A stretch of DNA of 64,000 nucleotides from Acanthosoma haemorrhoidale (taxonomy: Eukaryota > Arthropoda > Insecta > Hemiptera > Acanthosomatidae), in assembly GCA_930367205.1 (NCBI GenBank), contig OV884011.1:168031226-168095225 (forward strand), written 5' to 3'. Shown piece by piece: positions 36,965 to 49,694 of the stretch (its first letter is position 1; every line of letters begins with the position of its first letter). The notes under the pieces were generated by a model. It searched no databases. It worked only from the letters and a program-made list of their open reading frames with translations, and was not told where the DNA came from. Both the position numbers and the translations under genes were made by a program.

Positions 36965-37500
36965 AGTATTAAAACGATCTAAGCCTGTCACCTTCGAGTA
37001 GAGCCTTCTCAAAACTACACAGAAAATCACACTTCTCAACATATAACCAAATAATGATTTACAAAGCCATTTTAAAACCAGTCTGGACTCAGAGACTTAG
37101 ACTCTGGGGGAAAGAAAGTGCAGTCAAGGCACCCATTCTACCCCTAAAATTATCCACACATCCTAATCGTATTGCAAGATCCCTGTCTAGCTCCACATAT
37201 ATATAAAATCCTCCTAAGAGACTGAAGTGGCAATCGTAGCAAGATGTTCTACAACTAACCAGTCATTGGTAACGCTGGAAATGTTCACTATTCTCCCCTT
37301 ATCTTCAGAGCGTCTGCGGCTCTCGCACTCTCTGTCAGTCTGTACTGCTCATATCTACTTGTAATGAGGAAGCAGGGTTAGTGTGATAAATCTCCCTCAT
37401 CCTTTCTTCCATCCCCTTTGCTGGGGGCAATTGAATGAGATCACAAATGGCTATTGTCTTATTAGAGCAGGTTGCAATTAAAAAAATTAAAGTACATTAT
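36965..37500 (+). mobile_element. Highly diverged Jockey-like 3' fragment
   Basis: IYKAILKPVWT is readable near 37060, followed by cctcctaagagactgaagtg and a 3' region that aligns with the 31-kb copies (gtctgcggctctcgcactct). It is much older than those. Confidence 0.75.
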
Positions 37501-38002
37501 TCAAGTGTTTCTTAGATGAAGGATTTTTAAAAAAATACTTTTTGGGTCATTTTACACTAAAAATAATTGTAAAGGTATTTTCAAAATGGTGTTTTTTTTT
37601 TACAATCGGTAGCTGGTTAGCTAAGATAAAGAAGGACTATTTTCACACTATCGTTGTATAAATAAATAGACACCTAGTTACAGTGATTGGTGAAGATGGC
37701 CAATGCACCTTGTTGTATTTTTGTATTTGTTGTTTCTACTCAGATCTGGGAAGGGATCCAGAGACTTTGCAACTGGGATGGCCTGCGTAAACAAACTATG
37801 TTCGAAGCTGTACAAAGTAGTTTGTCCTCTTTGCAGCAACAAACAATGTTCAGCTTATCTACCGCTGAACTGGGGCTAATTTTCAAATGGAAGAGGCTCC
37901 ACTTTCAAACTGGCATTAAGTTAAGAATCACCTTCAGCCTGCCTGTCTGTAGTTTGTGCTCATAGCACTGATTGTAAGGGTATACTAAAAAAAAAAATAG
38001 CC

Positions 38003-38422
38003 GTGAAAATAATTTTAGTGGCGGCTACAATGGCATTCTGTAACAGTCCGAACACATCATGTGTAGTATATACCAGTCCATGTAAAAAACAAATATTGCA
38101 CATTGTTCATCAAAACTTAGAGAATTTTATTATTTTTATCAACAGATACATTAAGTATTTTTATTTCCAATTTCAAAAAGAGCTAGTAGTATTAACAGAG
38201 GAGTCAAAAATACCATTGAAGACATACAGACTGGTAAAAACGGAGTCGTTTTTAATTTTGAAAAATAAATCAACGAACCCCATAACGATGAACTTTATGT
38301 TTCACAAGCATTCTGTTATCAAATTGACTATTCATATTGAACTCCTTTTTAGGGTTTCATTGAATTTTCTGAAAAACAGAAACCGTTATTTTTTCATGCA
38401 CTCGACAGTCTGTTTTTGTTAG
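38003..38422 (+). other. 139-codon AT-rich ORF of unknown meaning
   Basis: This is the longest frame here outside low-complexity or transposon sequence. It is rich in Ile, Phe, Lys and Asn, as random AT-rich frames are. The stretch QKELVVLTEESKIPLKTYRL looks somewhat protein-like. No promoter, splice site or family match supports it. Confidence 0.2.
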
Positions 38423-39772
38423 TCCCCTGTTCATGTAGAGGCTCGAACTTTCAAATAGAGGGGCCATTGGAAATTATAGGAATCTCCATAAAACACGACG
38501 TCATTAATTAATTGTTTCGGTGGTATTTTTAAATAAATATTTTATATAATTTAGAGTGGGATATTAAATCAAAGTATCTATCAGTAGATCTATTCAGTTT
38601 GTTATTGAAACTATAATTACAAAAGAAACATCAGAACTGTCAGTAATGTGTCTTTTTCGCAATTTTAGCTAACTTTATCTTCCATTTGATGCCTAGGCAC
38701 ATCCTTGACAATAATACCAGCCCAACCGATAAAAATGAATGATCACTAATACATTAATTAGTAATCAAAAAAGTAAACATGTTTCTATCATATCAAGTAG
38801 GGTATTAAACTAAAGATATGTGATATTTGTTGAGTTTATGTCGTTTAAAATACTATCAAGAGAATAATCGTATTTTTTCACAATCATACATTTAATAGAG
38901 CTATGATTTTTTATGAATGTTTAACTTGATTAGAGATGTTAAAAATAAAAGCTACGTTATGAAGAATATATAAGTGTCAATTATTAATCAGTAGCTTAAA
39001 ATTAAAAAACAAATATTTTCCTATTATATGGTATCGAATCAAATATCTAGACGTCCTAAATAATAACGATATAAAGTCTTTTATGGACCTAAATGGAAAA
39101 CTATTAAAAGACGCCAATAAAAGTGCTCATGAAATGGTTTACAATGCCTTAAATGTGTGATGCATTACTAGATTTTATTTTATTTTAACTATAACTGATC
39201 GACTACCTATAATTACAATTTTGACCGTGTAATTTTACAATATAGCGTATTAATGATAACTTTACTATTCATCTCGATTGATGCTATTTGTTCCGGGAGA
39301 ACATTGCCCCACTCGTTGAATCACAAGTCAATAGCCGACATGCTACCCACAGTTGAAACTAAGCCAACACAGGCGATATAGCAAGTCTGCGATAAGAACA
39401 CTTTGGAATGAGTCCCAGCCAATGTATTCACAATTTGACTTCTTTAGCCTCGTTGTTATGCAGCCAAAAAGCTTTCTTAAAAAAGAAATGTAAAGATGCT
39501 TAAGTGCAGATTACCTCTCCTCAAGCTTTCAAGCAATGTTCAAATAATATAAAACAAAATGAAATCACTGTCAATTTTTGGATTCGTAGAGGAATAGGAT
39601 CGTCCCGTTATTTTGTTTTCACAATTCAATCAAATTATCTATAAAATACTAGCTTTTGCCTTTGAAAAGTGTTTTCGTTACTGAAACTCTCCAGAATGGC
39701 GTAAACAGTAACATTAGTTAGAGTCTACTAGCTTAAATGTAGTCTGGACTGTCGTAAAACAGTTTAGCGACC
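38423..39772. other. No gene recognised
   Basis: AT-rich sequence with one short GC-richer patch near 39290-39420. Nothing is supported. Confidence 0.4.
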
Positions 39773-41521
39773 CCGAAAAATATAGATTTGACACTAATAT
39801 TAGTGGTTTGCGTTAATTTTTATGTTAATTACTTTCTGCCTCTCCCCTAAGAGTGTGTTATTTACACAGTTAATATTGTAATTAACATGAGTACCAAGTT
39901 TGGTCTTAAGTGCTGTGGAGTAAGTACACATTTACACTCAGTTTAATAAAAGTAGATGTACAAATGAGATGAATAAAGGCGAGTGGACATATTAAATAAA
40001 CAATATCGAGAGATAATTACTGGGTTCTACGCGTTGTCCTTAATTAAATGTTAAATCATTTAAAACAATCTACTTTAATACGCGAAATAAATTTTTATAC
40101 GTTAAACCATGTTAAACTAATGGAAAAAAAACTGTGTTTACCGCCATTAAAGTTCTTTTGATGTTGGATAAGCTGGTTTAGTGTGCAGATGGGGGCCAAA
40201 GTAATTAACTTTTTGCCATTACTGTTTATGATCTTATCTACAATCGGCTTGAAACGTTAGTCTGTTGCGACATTGAATGACTTGTACTTTTTCACAGGCC
40301 GGCCATGTCTATAACTACGGATTTTTCAAGCCGCTGCTTAGAAAATTAGAAAGATTTAAAGATTGATTGATTTTTTTACCGTGGTGTAAAAAATATGGAT
40401 TTGACAGCAATATTGGTCGTTTTCGTTAGTTTTTATATGACCCTTACTTTCCGCCGCTCCCCTAGGTGTGTGTTACTCCCACAGTATTTTTGTCAATATT
40501 GTAATTAACATGAGTAACAAGTTTGTTGTTAAGTGCTACGTGAATTTTTGAGTAAGTACACATTTACAAGTTATCGTCTCCCGGCTGTAGACGATCAAGA
40601 AAAAAAAATTAATAAGGAGGTTAATGATATAACGTGATGGTTTGGTTTATAACTGGCTTTATTCTCTTTCTGATCCTCTATACACACATTACGGGTTTAT
40701 TTACCTTAGGCTATGTGGTATTAGGCTTAACATTGCCATACCACTAGGTATAACTTACACTCAGTTTAATAAAAGTAGATATACAAATGAGATGAATAAA
40801 GGTGAGTGGATATATTAAATAAACAATATCGATAGATAATTACTGGGTTCTATGCGTTGTCCTTAATTAAATGTTAAATCATTTAAAACAATCTACTTTA
40901 ATACGCGAAATAAACTTTTATTCGTTAAACCATCTTATTATCTTGATTTTAAGCGACAATCACATTTCAACACATGGAAAAACAAACACTCGCTGGAACA
41001 AGATTGAATAACCAATTGAGAATAATATTCAATAAAGATTTTAATGTGACTTCACTTTAAAAGACATTATCAACATTAAATGTTTCATAGGGTCTGAGCT
41101 AAGACTTGACATAGATTTAAAGTTTTATAGAGAACATAGTGTCGTTTCGATTGAATCATGTTTACATCAGCTATCCATTAAAAGACAACTGGTTTTAAAG
41201 TACAGCCTCTGCCTAAAGACTGTGCCACTGAACAACACCGAGGGCTATTCATATCTAAAAGGGTGCCAATGCTTCAATCGATTTCCAGCCTTGATATTTG
41301 CCCTCAAGGCCTCAAGATGTTGTATAAGCTGGTTTTGTGTGCACCGGGGGGTCCGAAGTAATTAACTTTTTGCCAATACTATTTATGATCTTATCTACAA
41401 TCGGCTTGAAACGTTTGTCTGTTGCGACATTGAATGACTTGTACTTTTTCACAAGCGGGCCATGTCTATAACTACGGATTTTTCAAGTCGCTGCTTAGAA
41501 AATTACAAAGATTTAAAGATC
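39773..41521 (+). repeat. A-B-A'-B' large direct duplication
   Basis: Segment A (39773-40108) recurs as A' (40385-40931), split by about 210 extra bases at 40565-40755. Segment B (40158-40364) recurs as B' (41314-41521). Shared words include ggttctacgcgttgtcctt-type sequence in A and atcggcttgaaacgtt plus ctataactacggatttttca in B. The spacing shows an ancestral tandem duplication with later insertions. No coding frame is kept. Confidence 0.85.
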
Positions 41522-42243
41522 GCTTATTTTTTACCGCGGAAAATCAAATTATGGTTGACAATAGTTGACATAGGTTATTCAATATTACGATGTAAAGCTG
41601 CGGATTTCTTCAAAGTGCCGGAAGAATGTTGACATTACACCATGAATCATAATGCGTTGCCAAATATTTAAAACAATAATAGATCATGTACATTAAAATC
41701 AATTTCTAAAACAAATATGATACATATCGATGAGTTAACTATAGAAAAAAGGTAGTACATATGAACAGGATCTAAAATTTTCAAAAGACTGCAAAATATG
41801 CAGAGCACAAATTGATATATCTTTATTGTATATATTTTGTTTGCGATTTATTTATTTAAGCACCTCAGTACTAAATATCGTTCAAGCAAAATTAAATTTT
41901 TTTTTGTTTTTATCAAATAGTCAAATTTCATTAACAAATAAATGACTTATTTTGTAATAATTAAGTGACAATCACATTTCAACTGATTATGAGTTATCCC
42001 GTGACTTAAGGGTGCATCGACATCTTCCAGGGTACACCTAGGTCTATTTGTACCCCTTGGCGCGGGTTCAACTCCCTTCCTGGGCATACCTCAATGTCCC
42101 AAGTCAAGCTGTATGCTCGTGATGAACAACCATTTTTTTTGTTTTCCAGCACATAGATCAACAATGATGTCAATACAATAAGTAATGATTGTTGCGTGGG
42201 AGGAAGAGCAGTCAGTCAGTCAGTGGTGTTGACAGTTTGCGGA
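41522..42243. other. No gene recognised
   Basis: AT-rich. A B-box-like gggttcaactccc occurs at 42065, without a convincing A box or cloverleaf. Confidence 0.35.
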
Positions 42244-42348
42244 ATGAGATCTATCGTCCACCACCTTTTCAACCTTATCTTATATATGGCATCTGTGGGA
42301 TATTTACGTCAGCATTTTATATACAGTTTTTTATATAGCCTCGTTCAT
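42244..42348 (+). CDS. Weak candidate first exon
   Basis: An ATG frame of 35 codons rich in Leu, Ile and Tyr ends in phase 0 at CAT|GTAAGT. Repeated TCAGT motifs lie 20-40 bases upstream. There is no TATA box and no partner exon, so this may be chance. Confidence 0.2.
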
Positions 42349-42717
42349 GTAAGTGTATTGTCAAGACCCCTACAAGTTTTGAATGATATCTTATATAACG
42401 TATAGTTGCAAAACTCGATATTTTTTGGCCGAGTCATGAATTTGTGTATCATAATACCAGATCTTTCTCCATTCAATCTATCAGCAAAATATTTCTACTT
42501 TTTTAATGTTCTTAAACATAGATTTTTCAATCTCATACAGCTTGTGAGCCGAGTCGAAAAACAGTTTAACAAACGGTCAGATATTTTCGCGTTTAATTAT
42601 TTTCAAGCATACATCCCGTGGAGGAGTTTTAGCAAAGATAAAATCAGCTAAAACATAACAGATTTCGTTGTAAAATTACCTTGAACATGTTCGAAGGTAA
42701 AGCCTCACCCTGCAGGC

Positions 42718-42758
42718 TATAAAGACCCAGTATCACGGCAGGAAATGCATATCAGTCA
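42718..42758 (+). promoter_or_regulatory. Candidate TATA core promoter with no identified gene
   Basis: TATAAA at 42718-42723 is followed by a TCAGTC initiator near 42753, in a locally GC-richer patch. The first ATG downstream opens only about 21 codons. Confidence 0.3.
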
Positions 42759-43374
42759 ATCGTCAGACCGGAAACCCCACCTTCAGCCGTCATATAGGCA
42801 CCATCTGTCCGGTTCAGTGTATGTGGTTTGTATGCAGGAGGGGATTTAAGGGTTTATCCTTTAGGTATAACTCGGAAGACCTCTAGACGACACTTGAAGG
42901 AGGTCATGACCAATACTGGGATGTAGTGCCACTGATACTTATGGTAAATTATCTCTTAGTTTGGTCTCCAATGTGACATAAAATCTCCAGAAATTTTGAG
43001 TAAAAAGTTCGATATGTAGGTGATTGAGATGACAATCCATTACAACTGATAGTTAGAATGAGCTATTAGCTTCTGAAGATAAATATGAATAATTATTAGG
43101 GCTTATGTTTGAAGTGTATAAAATATTTATTAATTTAATGATAAATACGCAATTTAAATTGATAAATTTATGTAAATATAACATACATTTATTCGTAGTT
43201 TAAAGTTATTTTATGCTGTTACTGGTTTGACTGAAATCATTTTTTTTTTGCATTTAAGAACTTTTTTATTGCCAATTGGGTTATTTAATAATGTAATAAA
43301 TGTAATATGCAATTAAAACAATTGTTGTTACTACAAAAGTCATTAAAATCGCTTCAGCAGCTGTAATCAAACAC

Positions 43375-43600
43375 TTTATTGAGCGATGACATGAACAATT
43401 TACATTTTGGTTTTACCAGTACGTATTTTATAAGGGAGCGTTCCGTTTCTGATATGCCTTGTAATGCTGTTTACCTTGTGTGTATTGCTAACGAGATATC
43501 TGCTGAATAAATTTAGCTTAGCTATCGCTGCTCTAACCCACTCATCGCCTAAGAACCGGTCGCAGTTTCGGCCCACCTCGTCGTCTGCTAGTTTTGTCAC
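43375..43600 (-). CDS. Candidate last coding exon of an unknown - strand gene
   Basis: An open frame with ordinary coding codon use reads LADDEVGRNCDRFLGDEWVR and ends RTGKTKM then TAA at 43400-43402. AATAAA follows 20 bases later (43380-43375). Every possible acceptor (for example actag or actagcag) gives phase 1. The candidate exon at 45194-45043 ends in phase 0, so at least one exon would be missing if they belong together. Family not recognised. Confidence 0.35.
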
Positions 43601-43904
43601 AGTAGTAGAACCTTATTGTCGCCGACTCCGAAGGCTCAGAATCTACTTTCAAAGGTATATTGCACAATTTAGGCTGAAGTATAATTACAGAACTATGTCG
43701 GATCAGAAGCTTTTTATCGTTTCTTGAAAAAAAAACAAATTGATTTATTTAATTATCAACTTTCCACCAAAATTCAGACATCTTCAGAGCTTCACAATTG
43801 TCACTGATTCAAAAATGTAAGCAATGCAAACATATCGAGTGAGAAATTATATGTTTTTATCGACAAAATACAATTTGTAATTAGCTCTTAAACGATATAT
43901 ATAC

Positions 43905-44135
43905 ATGATATATGTTACATTTGATGAAAGGAAGTCTGCTTTAAAGTGGTATTTTAAGTACGAAAACATTAATGAGGTTCAACGGCAATGGCGAAATGTG
44001 TATCAAACAGAGCCACCGAAACGTTTAACGATTCATCGCATTCGAGACAAATTTGAAGCCGAAGGCTGTGTTAAAGTACTTAAAATGCCACTTTAAAACA
44101 GACTTCCTTTCATCAAATGTAAGCCTTACGCCAGC
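43905..44135 (+). mobile_element. Tc1/mariner-type helix-turn-helix fragment folded into a palindrome
   Basis: The frame 43905-44096 encodes FDERKSALKWYFKYENINEV and then RIRDKFEAEGCVK, a DNA-binding helix-turn-helix as in insect transposase-like DUF4817 proteins. Its first 45 bases (about 43917-43960) recur as a reverse complement at about 44080-44126. The 3' end of the frame is thus a copy of its own 5' end on the other strand. No catalytic domain follows. Confidence 0.7.
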
Positions 44136-44349
44136 CATGCTTACTCGAGTAACAAGGTACAACTGACAATAAAACACTAACTATCTGGCGACTGTCATCT
44201 GACGAAACAAAACAACGCAATACAACGCTTGTATGGCGATTGCCGGAACTACAAACTATTACACTACCAAAAATGAGACAACTCCGTCAATTACTTTGCA
44301 AGTTATGGACTTTTAAACAGCGGATACATTTTTTTGGACCCCTCTGTTT

Positions 44350-44690
44350 ATACAATTCCTTGCAGTTCAAATCCTCAGTCCCTCTTTCTCACCCGTTCCC
44401 ACAGAACTGCAGAATTCGAATGATTCTTTGTTGCTCACTCCACCACTCTCTGTTGTTCTCTCTCTCTCCTAATGTCCGATATGCTTCACCTTTACGAGGC
44501 ACCAAAACCCTCCTACTCGAACACCTCTTCAGCATCCAGGTCTACCTCCCAGAAAGAGAATTATGTACGTAATATTTTCCATAGGCTAATGTTAATTTAT
44601 TTTGTGTTTTTGAGTAGTAAAGTATTATTTTTAATTTTAAATCGTATAACCGGTTTTATTTATTTATTTTTTCATTGCTCCGGAATGTTT
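44350..44690 (+). mobile_element. Non-LTR retrotransposon C-terminal remnant
   Basis: Across two frames the + strand reads RTAEFE, FVAHSTTL and SLSPNVR. That resembles the F-D-R-S-F...LWNSLPP...R block near the end of many non-LTR ORF2 proteins, and the same block at 47200-47345. Confidence 0.5.
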
Positions 44691-44944
44691 TTGGTTTATT
44701 TTTCTAACTGAGGTGTACACTTTGTGTAACTTAGCTTTTACTTTTTATTACTTTTATTTTACTATTTATTTTTCGTTAGCCAGATTTTGATTTATTTATC
44801 TGCATCATATTTTTATTAATTTGGGACACAGCCACAGGATAAATATATTTTCTGTGCATTGTATATCCGAAGCATCTTTATTTACCCTGTTGTGTACTCC
44901 CATGCAGGACTATCCTATATGATACAGCATAACCTATGAAATAA

Positions 44945-45003
44945 ATTCATTGGCCGACTAGGGATTAGAACATATAACCTCTGTATCTTGGACCGGGTGC
45001 TCT
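44945..45003 (-). repeat. tRNA-like sequence (SINE head or pseudogene)
   Basis: On the - strand agtgcgttggttagagcac fits an A box and gttctaatccc fits a B box at normal spacing. The stems pair poorly. Confidence 0.55.
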
Positions 45004-45042
45004 AACCAACGCACTTAGGATATTTATCGGTATTATTTTTAC

Positions 45043-45194
45043 CCCGCCTAATTTGTGCGATGTTTGCCCATAAATAAATTGCTTCAAGACTTCCTCGAAC
45101 TTTCTCGGCAGGCTGATTGCGAACAAGAGGTTCTGGAAGATGGCCAAGCCTCTGTTTATCGTCGCAAGATGGCATTGTGTTTTACAATCAGCCA
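45043..45194 (-). CDS. Candidate internal coding exon
   Basis: After an acceptor-like ttttggaaag the - strand is open for 50 codons with coding-like third positions (ADCKTQCHLATINRGLAIFQ, LPRKFEEVLKQF). It ends at GGG|GTAAAA, phase 1 in and phase 0 out. I do not recognise the protein. Confidence 0.35.
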
Positions 45195-45469
45195 CTTTCC
45201 AAAATAGTAATGGAAGGAACAGTGTTTGTCGATTTCCTAGATAAAGTTTCGATTATTTATTAATTATATTAAGACGTGGAGATTCCTAGACAATAAGATA
45301 TAGTAAATAAGATAACGTCAATTTTATTTGGATTTATCACGCACTCAGCACGTCTACTGCCAAGTCACAATGGAGTGGCTTTACATTTAAAAAATGGGGA
45401 TAGATTATCCCCTGCAATCCCTTGCACTGTTTAAACTGTTTTTGTACCGGATGGAGAAATACATAACAT

Positions 45470-47196
45470 TTTCAAACTGCGTCCATTAACGACTTTGATG
45501 AAAACGAGACAACTCTTTCTTGTCAACCTCCGATATCCAATAAAAGTTTCTTCATTAGGCTCAGAAAAAGAAGAACGTTCCTTAGCAATGACTAAGAATT
45601 CTATATTCAAATAATTATACCAAAGTATTTCCATTAGATCTATGTTTACACAACTTAATAATTAAATCATTAGCGCGTCAATTATAAATTAAGTTGGATT
45701 ATCGTTGATGCACAGTTACGGTGGCTCTTTCCCTCCTTCCGTAGACAATAGTTCCTTGTTTCAAACCTTTGCCAAACTATTTTCTATAATAACACACTTA
45801 CTTACAATATCCTACAATTTTCGAACTGCGTCCATTAACGACTTTGATGAAAACGAGACAACTCTTTCTTGTCAACCTCCGATATCCAATAAAAGTTTCT
45901 TCATTAGGCTCAGGCTGGAAATGATTCAGTGCATGGTATTACTATTCTTAGGTCCAGATAGTTTGGAGATTTGGCATTTTTTCTCATCTAATGTAAATAT
46001 TTGACCGGTTCGAGGTCGGCCACTATCGCTTCTCTCAAGTCCGCCCGCGCATGCAGAAGGGTTTTGAACCCTGTCCCAAATGAAACTCTACGCAAAAAAG
46101 AGAAAAAAAAGAAGAAAGAGAAGGAAAATGTGCCGGTAGCATACAGATGGCTGGCTTACTGCGTACGTGCTGCGCTCAGCAAACAGGGTACCGCTGCCTT
46201 CAGCAATAAATATATCTCAGGCCTTATTTGTTCTTGGACAGCTTATGCCGACCTCTTTCTTCCTATCTCTTGTGGTGTGTCATGGTCTCGTCCTCACCCT
46301 TGCGATAATATTTAGTAAGTCAACACTTGTGCACAAATGCCAATCACACTAGCCAAAAAAGGAAAAGCTAACACGTAATCATAGATTCAAGTTCGCTTCT
46401 GTTTTGTTTTAACTGCGCAGTGAACTTTATATGTACGGGACATTCACTGACGACTTATTAATCGTGCTTGTCATCATCGGCATTCATTAAGACCGAATTC
46501 TCAAAGGAACATTACAACAACAAGAAATTCATGAATCAAATATAGTGTGGTTAAGATTCCTACAAGAACCCAAAAAGATTGTATGGTTTATTGAAACATT
46601 TTTATTCAAATAAAAACATCGAGTTTCTCCATAAAATTTATTTACTTAAAAAACGAATTTGCAGAATGTTTACTATCAGTTACCAATTACATGAAATTTT
46701 ACCAAATTTTCCAACATTTACCATTACTTGGTACCTAATTAAAAATAACATGGGGTGTAGGTATCAAGTTAAAAGTCATAAAAATTGTGTTCAGAGATTT
46801 TTTAGAACCCGTATTATTATTTTTTTTTAAATCGAACAAAAATAACCAGCCAGTGAAATAAGTTTAGTCTAATATGAAAATACTATAGGAGGCGTCGAAA
46901 ATACCCGACATGTTTTGACCGCTGTTGATTTGTTTAGAACTTCGTTCCAACGTTCCTTAGCAATGACTAAGAACTCTATATTCAAATAATTATACCAAAC
47001 TATTTCCATTAGAACTATGTTTACACAACTTAATAATTAAATCATTAGCGCGTCAATTATAAATTAAGTTGGATTATCGTTGATGCACAGTTACTGGTGG
47101 CTCTTTCTGTCCTTCCGTAGACAATACTTCCTTGGTTTTAACCTTTGCCAAACTATTTTCTATAATAACATACTTACTTACAATATCCTACAATTT
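45470..47196 (+). repeat. Nested direct repeats X-Y-X'...Y'
   Basis: X (45470-45564) and X' (45818-45913) are 95-base copies that are almost identical. Y (45575-45818) and Y' (46950-47196) are about 245-base copies with roughly one difference per 15-20 bases. Y' leads straight into the non-LTR C-terminal remnant at 47200, so Y is probably part of a retrotransposon. Between the copies, 46000-46315 is GC-richer with a Lys-rich frame I cannot assign. Confidence 0.88.
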
Positions 47197-47199
47197 AAA

Positions 47200-47350
47200 T
47201 CCTTAATCTACTCCCGGAACACACGTCTTTTCCACCTTCCCCCAGAAACTGCAGCATTCGACCGTTCCTTTCATGCTCACTTAGCCGCTCTCTGGAAATC
47301 TCTTCCTCCTAACCTCCGACAACATCTCTACGTACTTTTTTATTTCTAAA
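47200..47350 (+). mobile_element. Non-LTR retrotransposon ORF2 C-terminus
   Basis: The frame reads RLFHLPPETAAFDRSFHAHL and ALWKSLPPNLRQHLY. The aromatic-D-R-S-F and LW-SLPP-LR blocks are typical of the end of non-LTR pol proteins. The sequence stops soon after. Confidence 0.65.
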
Positions 47351-48286
47351 TATTTGGCATTTTATTACTATTTATCATATAATTGCAGTGTATGTTTAAA
47401 CTTCACTGCTCTCCCAGCAATTATCTTTATGATCCCATTACTACAAGCTTGTAATGTAGTACTCATTAGTATTCTTTTTCTTCAACTATTATGTTTTAAA
47501 ATGTAATTGTGTATTATACATCTTATTTTTTATAACCATTTAAGTACTTATTTATTCACTGGAATGTTTGTAAATACTTTTACTTTGAGGTATAACCTTT
47601 TTATTTATTTCTCATTTCCATTACTTGAGGTATTATCATTTATTTGTTAGGCAGCATTAACTTTGCTTTGTGTAACTCTGTACTTTTATTAAAAAGGCTT
47701 AATTTTATTAATTATTTAGCAAATTATATTTCCCACTGAAAACCGCCTTTACAATTAAAAATAAACTATTTAAATTGGCTCCAACTTCTTCTTATATGCG
47801 ATTTACATTGTTGGTTTCAAAACTTTATTGCCTTTAATTTACTCTTAACCACAGGGAAAAAAAAGTTAAATCTTAGATAGTTTTAATACAGACAGGTTGA
47901 CGACTGTGAAGTTGTTTATAGCTTAGTAGATGTATATTTTGTAACCTTACTCCATACCACGAGCCATGATCAAGATGACATCTCGTGCATGATCTGCATA
48001 TCCAGTCCTCAAGCCACACCTTCCAATCACCTACCGGAGGAACAATAGGAGTTGACTCAGCCTTGTAGTGATGTCAGTCAGAGGGCATCTTTATAGTCTT
48101 GCAGTCGTTAACTATCATTTTTGTTTAGTGGTGAAGATTTTCTCACAAACCAGTCCATTAGATTTATTGTACCTGTGAATAAGTTATGATTTTTGTCATT
48201 AACATATGTGTGACAATATTATTTTGCTCAAAGAAATACTGTGTACGGTTATGAATAAATAAAATATACTGAAATACTAACTATAG
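47351..48286. other. No gene recognised
   Basis: AT-rich sequence with nothing supported apart from a possible tail of the preceding retrotransposon. Confidence 0.4.
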
Positions 48287-48430
48287 TCGTCAAACCGAGG
48301 CTACACAGAGCCATATATGTCCTGTTCCACATGCGGAGCTGTCATGGAAGGAGAAATTAGTGGAAACGCAGAGGTCCGTATTAGCCTCACTAAGCACAGG
48401 GCTATATTTTTCTACCAAATGACCGCCTAA
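48287..48430 (+). CDS. Candidate coding exon, GYTEPYMSCSTCGAVMEGE block
   Basis: A branch-point-like actaac and acceptor tatag precede a 47-codon open frame in phase 0 with balanced amino-acid use and a CSTC motif, ending in TAA at 48428-48430. The only donor-like site is a weak GTCCGT. The phase fits the signal-peptide exon at 33600, but joining them is speculative. No family recognised. Confidence 0.35.
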   Translation, partial: SSNRGYTEPYMSCSTCGAVMEGEISGNAEVRISLTKHRAIFFYQMTA

Positions 48431-49694
48431 TTAGCTTTTTTCATTTGAGTTATACTAGGGTACATGTCCCTTGACTAACATCGTATGTCTCTCTACGGGT
48501 TTTAAGGCTGGCGTGGGTCCCATCTTACCCCGGACAGCCTTAGAGTAAATGCTAATTTCATTCCTTCGCTGACTCTGACAAACGTAATCACAGTCTTAAA
48601 AGTGGATATTTTTTATAACACAGTCCTGGAACAAATGTGCAATCTACAGTTGCCTTATTAACCCCTGGTGGGTATGACGATCGTATCTCCAACGGCGGTT
48701 AAGACTTTTTACACTCTCTTCTCAGAAGAGCTCTTCTCTTCTTTTATTTCCTCCGGTTTGCCGACATAGCAATTACCATCCTATGAGTCTAATCGCTGTT
48801 CATTTCAGCTATTTGCTGACCACTCGTGGGAACTCAGAGGCTTGTAATCAGAGACATTAAGAAGTTTATAAATTACTCACTTATTAGAGCATACATTTCA
48901 TAACCTTTGGCGAAAATCCCTCCGTCGACTTGATTTGAATTTAATCCCTTAACTTAAACGGGATAATAACCGTGAAATGGTTCCGGGATGAAATACTTAT
49001 TTACTGATAATATACTATGTATACATTTATACAGCCCAGGACTGGAAATGGGTCAGGGGGAAGTGAACTGAAATGTTAAATATTTATGTATGTTAGAAAA
49101 ATATCTTTTTATTGACAATACATCATCTACAGTCAACTTGTCGCCAATTCAGCCATCATCGTGACTACAATTTAGAACTAGATACATAAATTTATATATT
49201 TTGAAGCAACAATAAAATAATACAATAACACTTAATTCAATAAATAATAATACTGTAAAACAATAAAAAGAGTATAACAACTTAGAAGCTTTGGTAAAGG
49301 GAGGAAGTCAAGTTTTCTCGGAAAAAAAACATTAAAAAAAAATCATATATTGTTAATAGATAAGGATTGCAAGTTTTTAATTAACTTAAATGTAGTTCGA
49401 CATTTTTTTGATACGATGAGCCGAATACTCTGTTTACAGCAGAAACCAGAGCTACAGATATGGGTTAGCTAACAGATAATAACCGGAAATGTGTGCACTA
49501 AATTAGACTAGAATACGTCTCTTAACCGACCTTATTATCTTTAACTATTATCTTAACATGTCTCAGAACCTACAACGATAGAAGTAAATAAAGTTTAGGC
49601 CTGACTATAGCATATGCTACCTAGATTTTCCTTTGTTTCTAATAATGTTTGAGCTAAAATTGAGCTGTTTTCATTTAAGAAATATAAAAATATT
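48431..49694. other. No gene recognised
   Basis: AT-rich sequence with no supported feature. Confidence 0.4.

Noticed and set aside
42000..42090. B-box-like gggttcaactccc
   Set aside because: No A box at normal distance and no foldable tRNA; too short to call a SINE.
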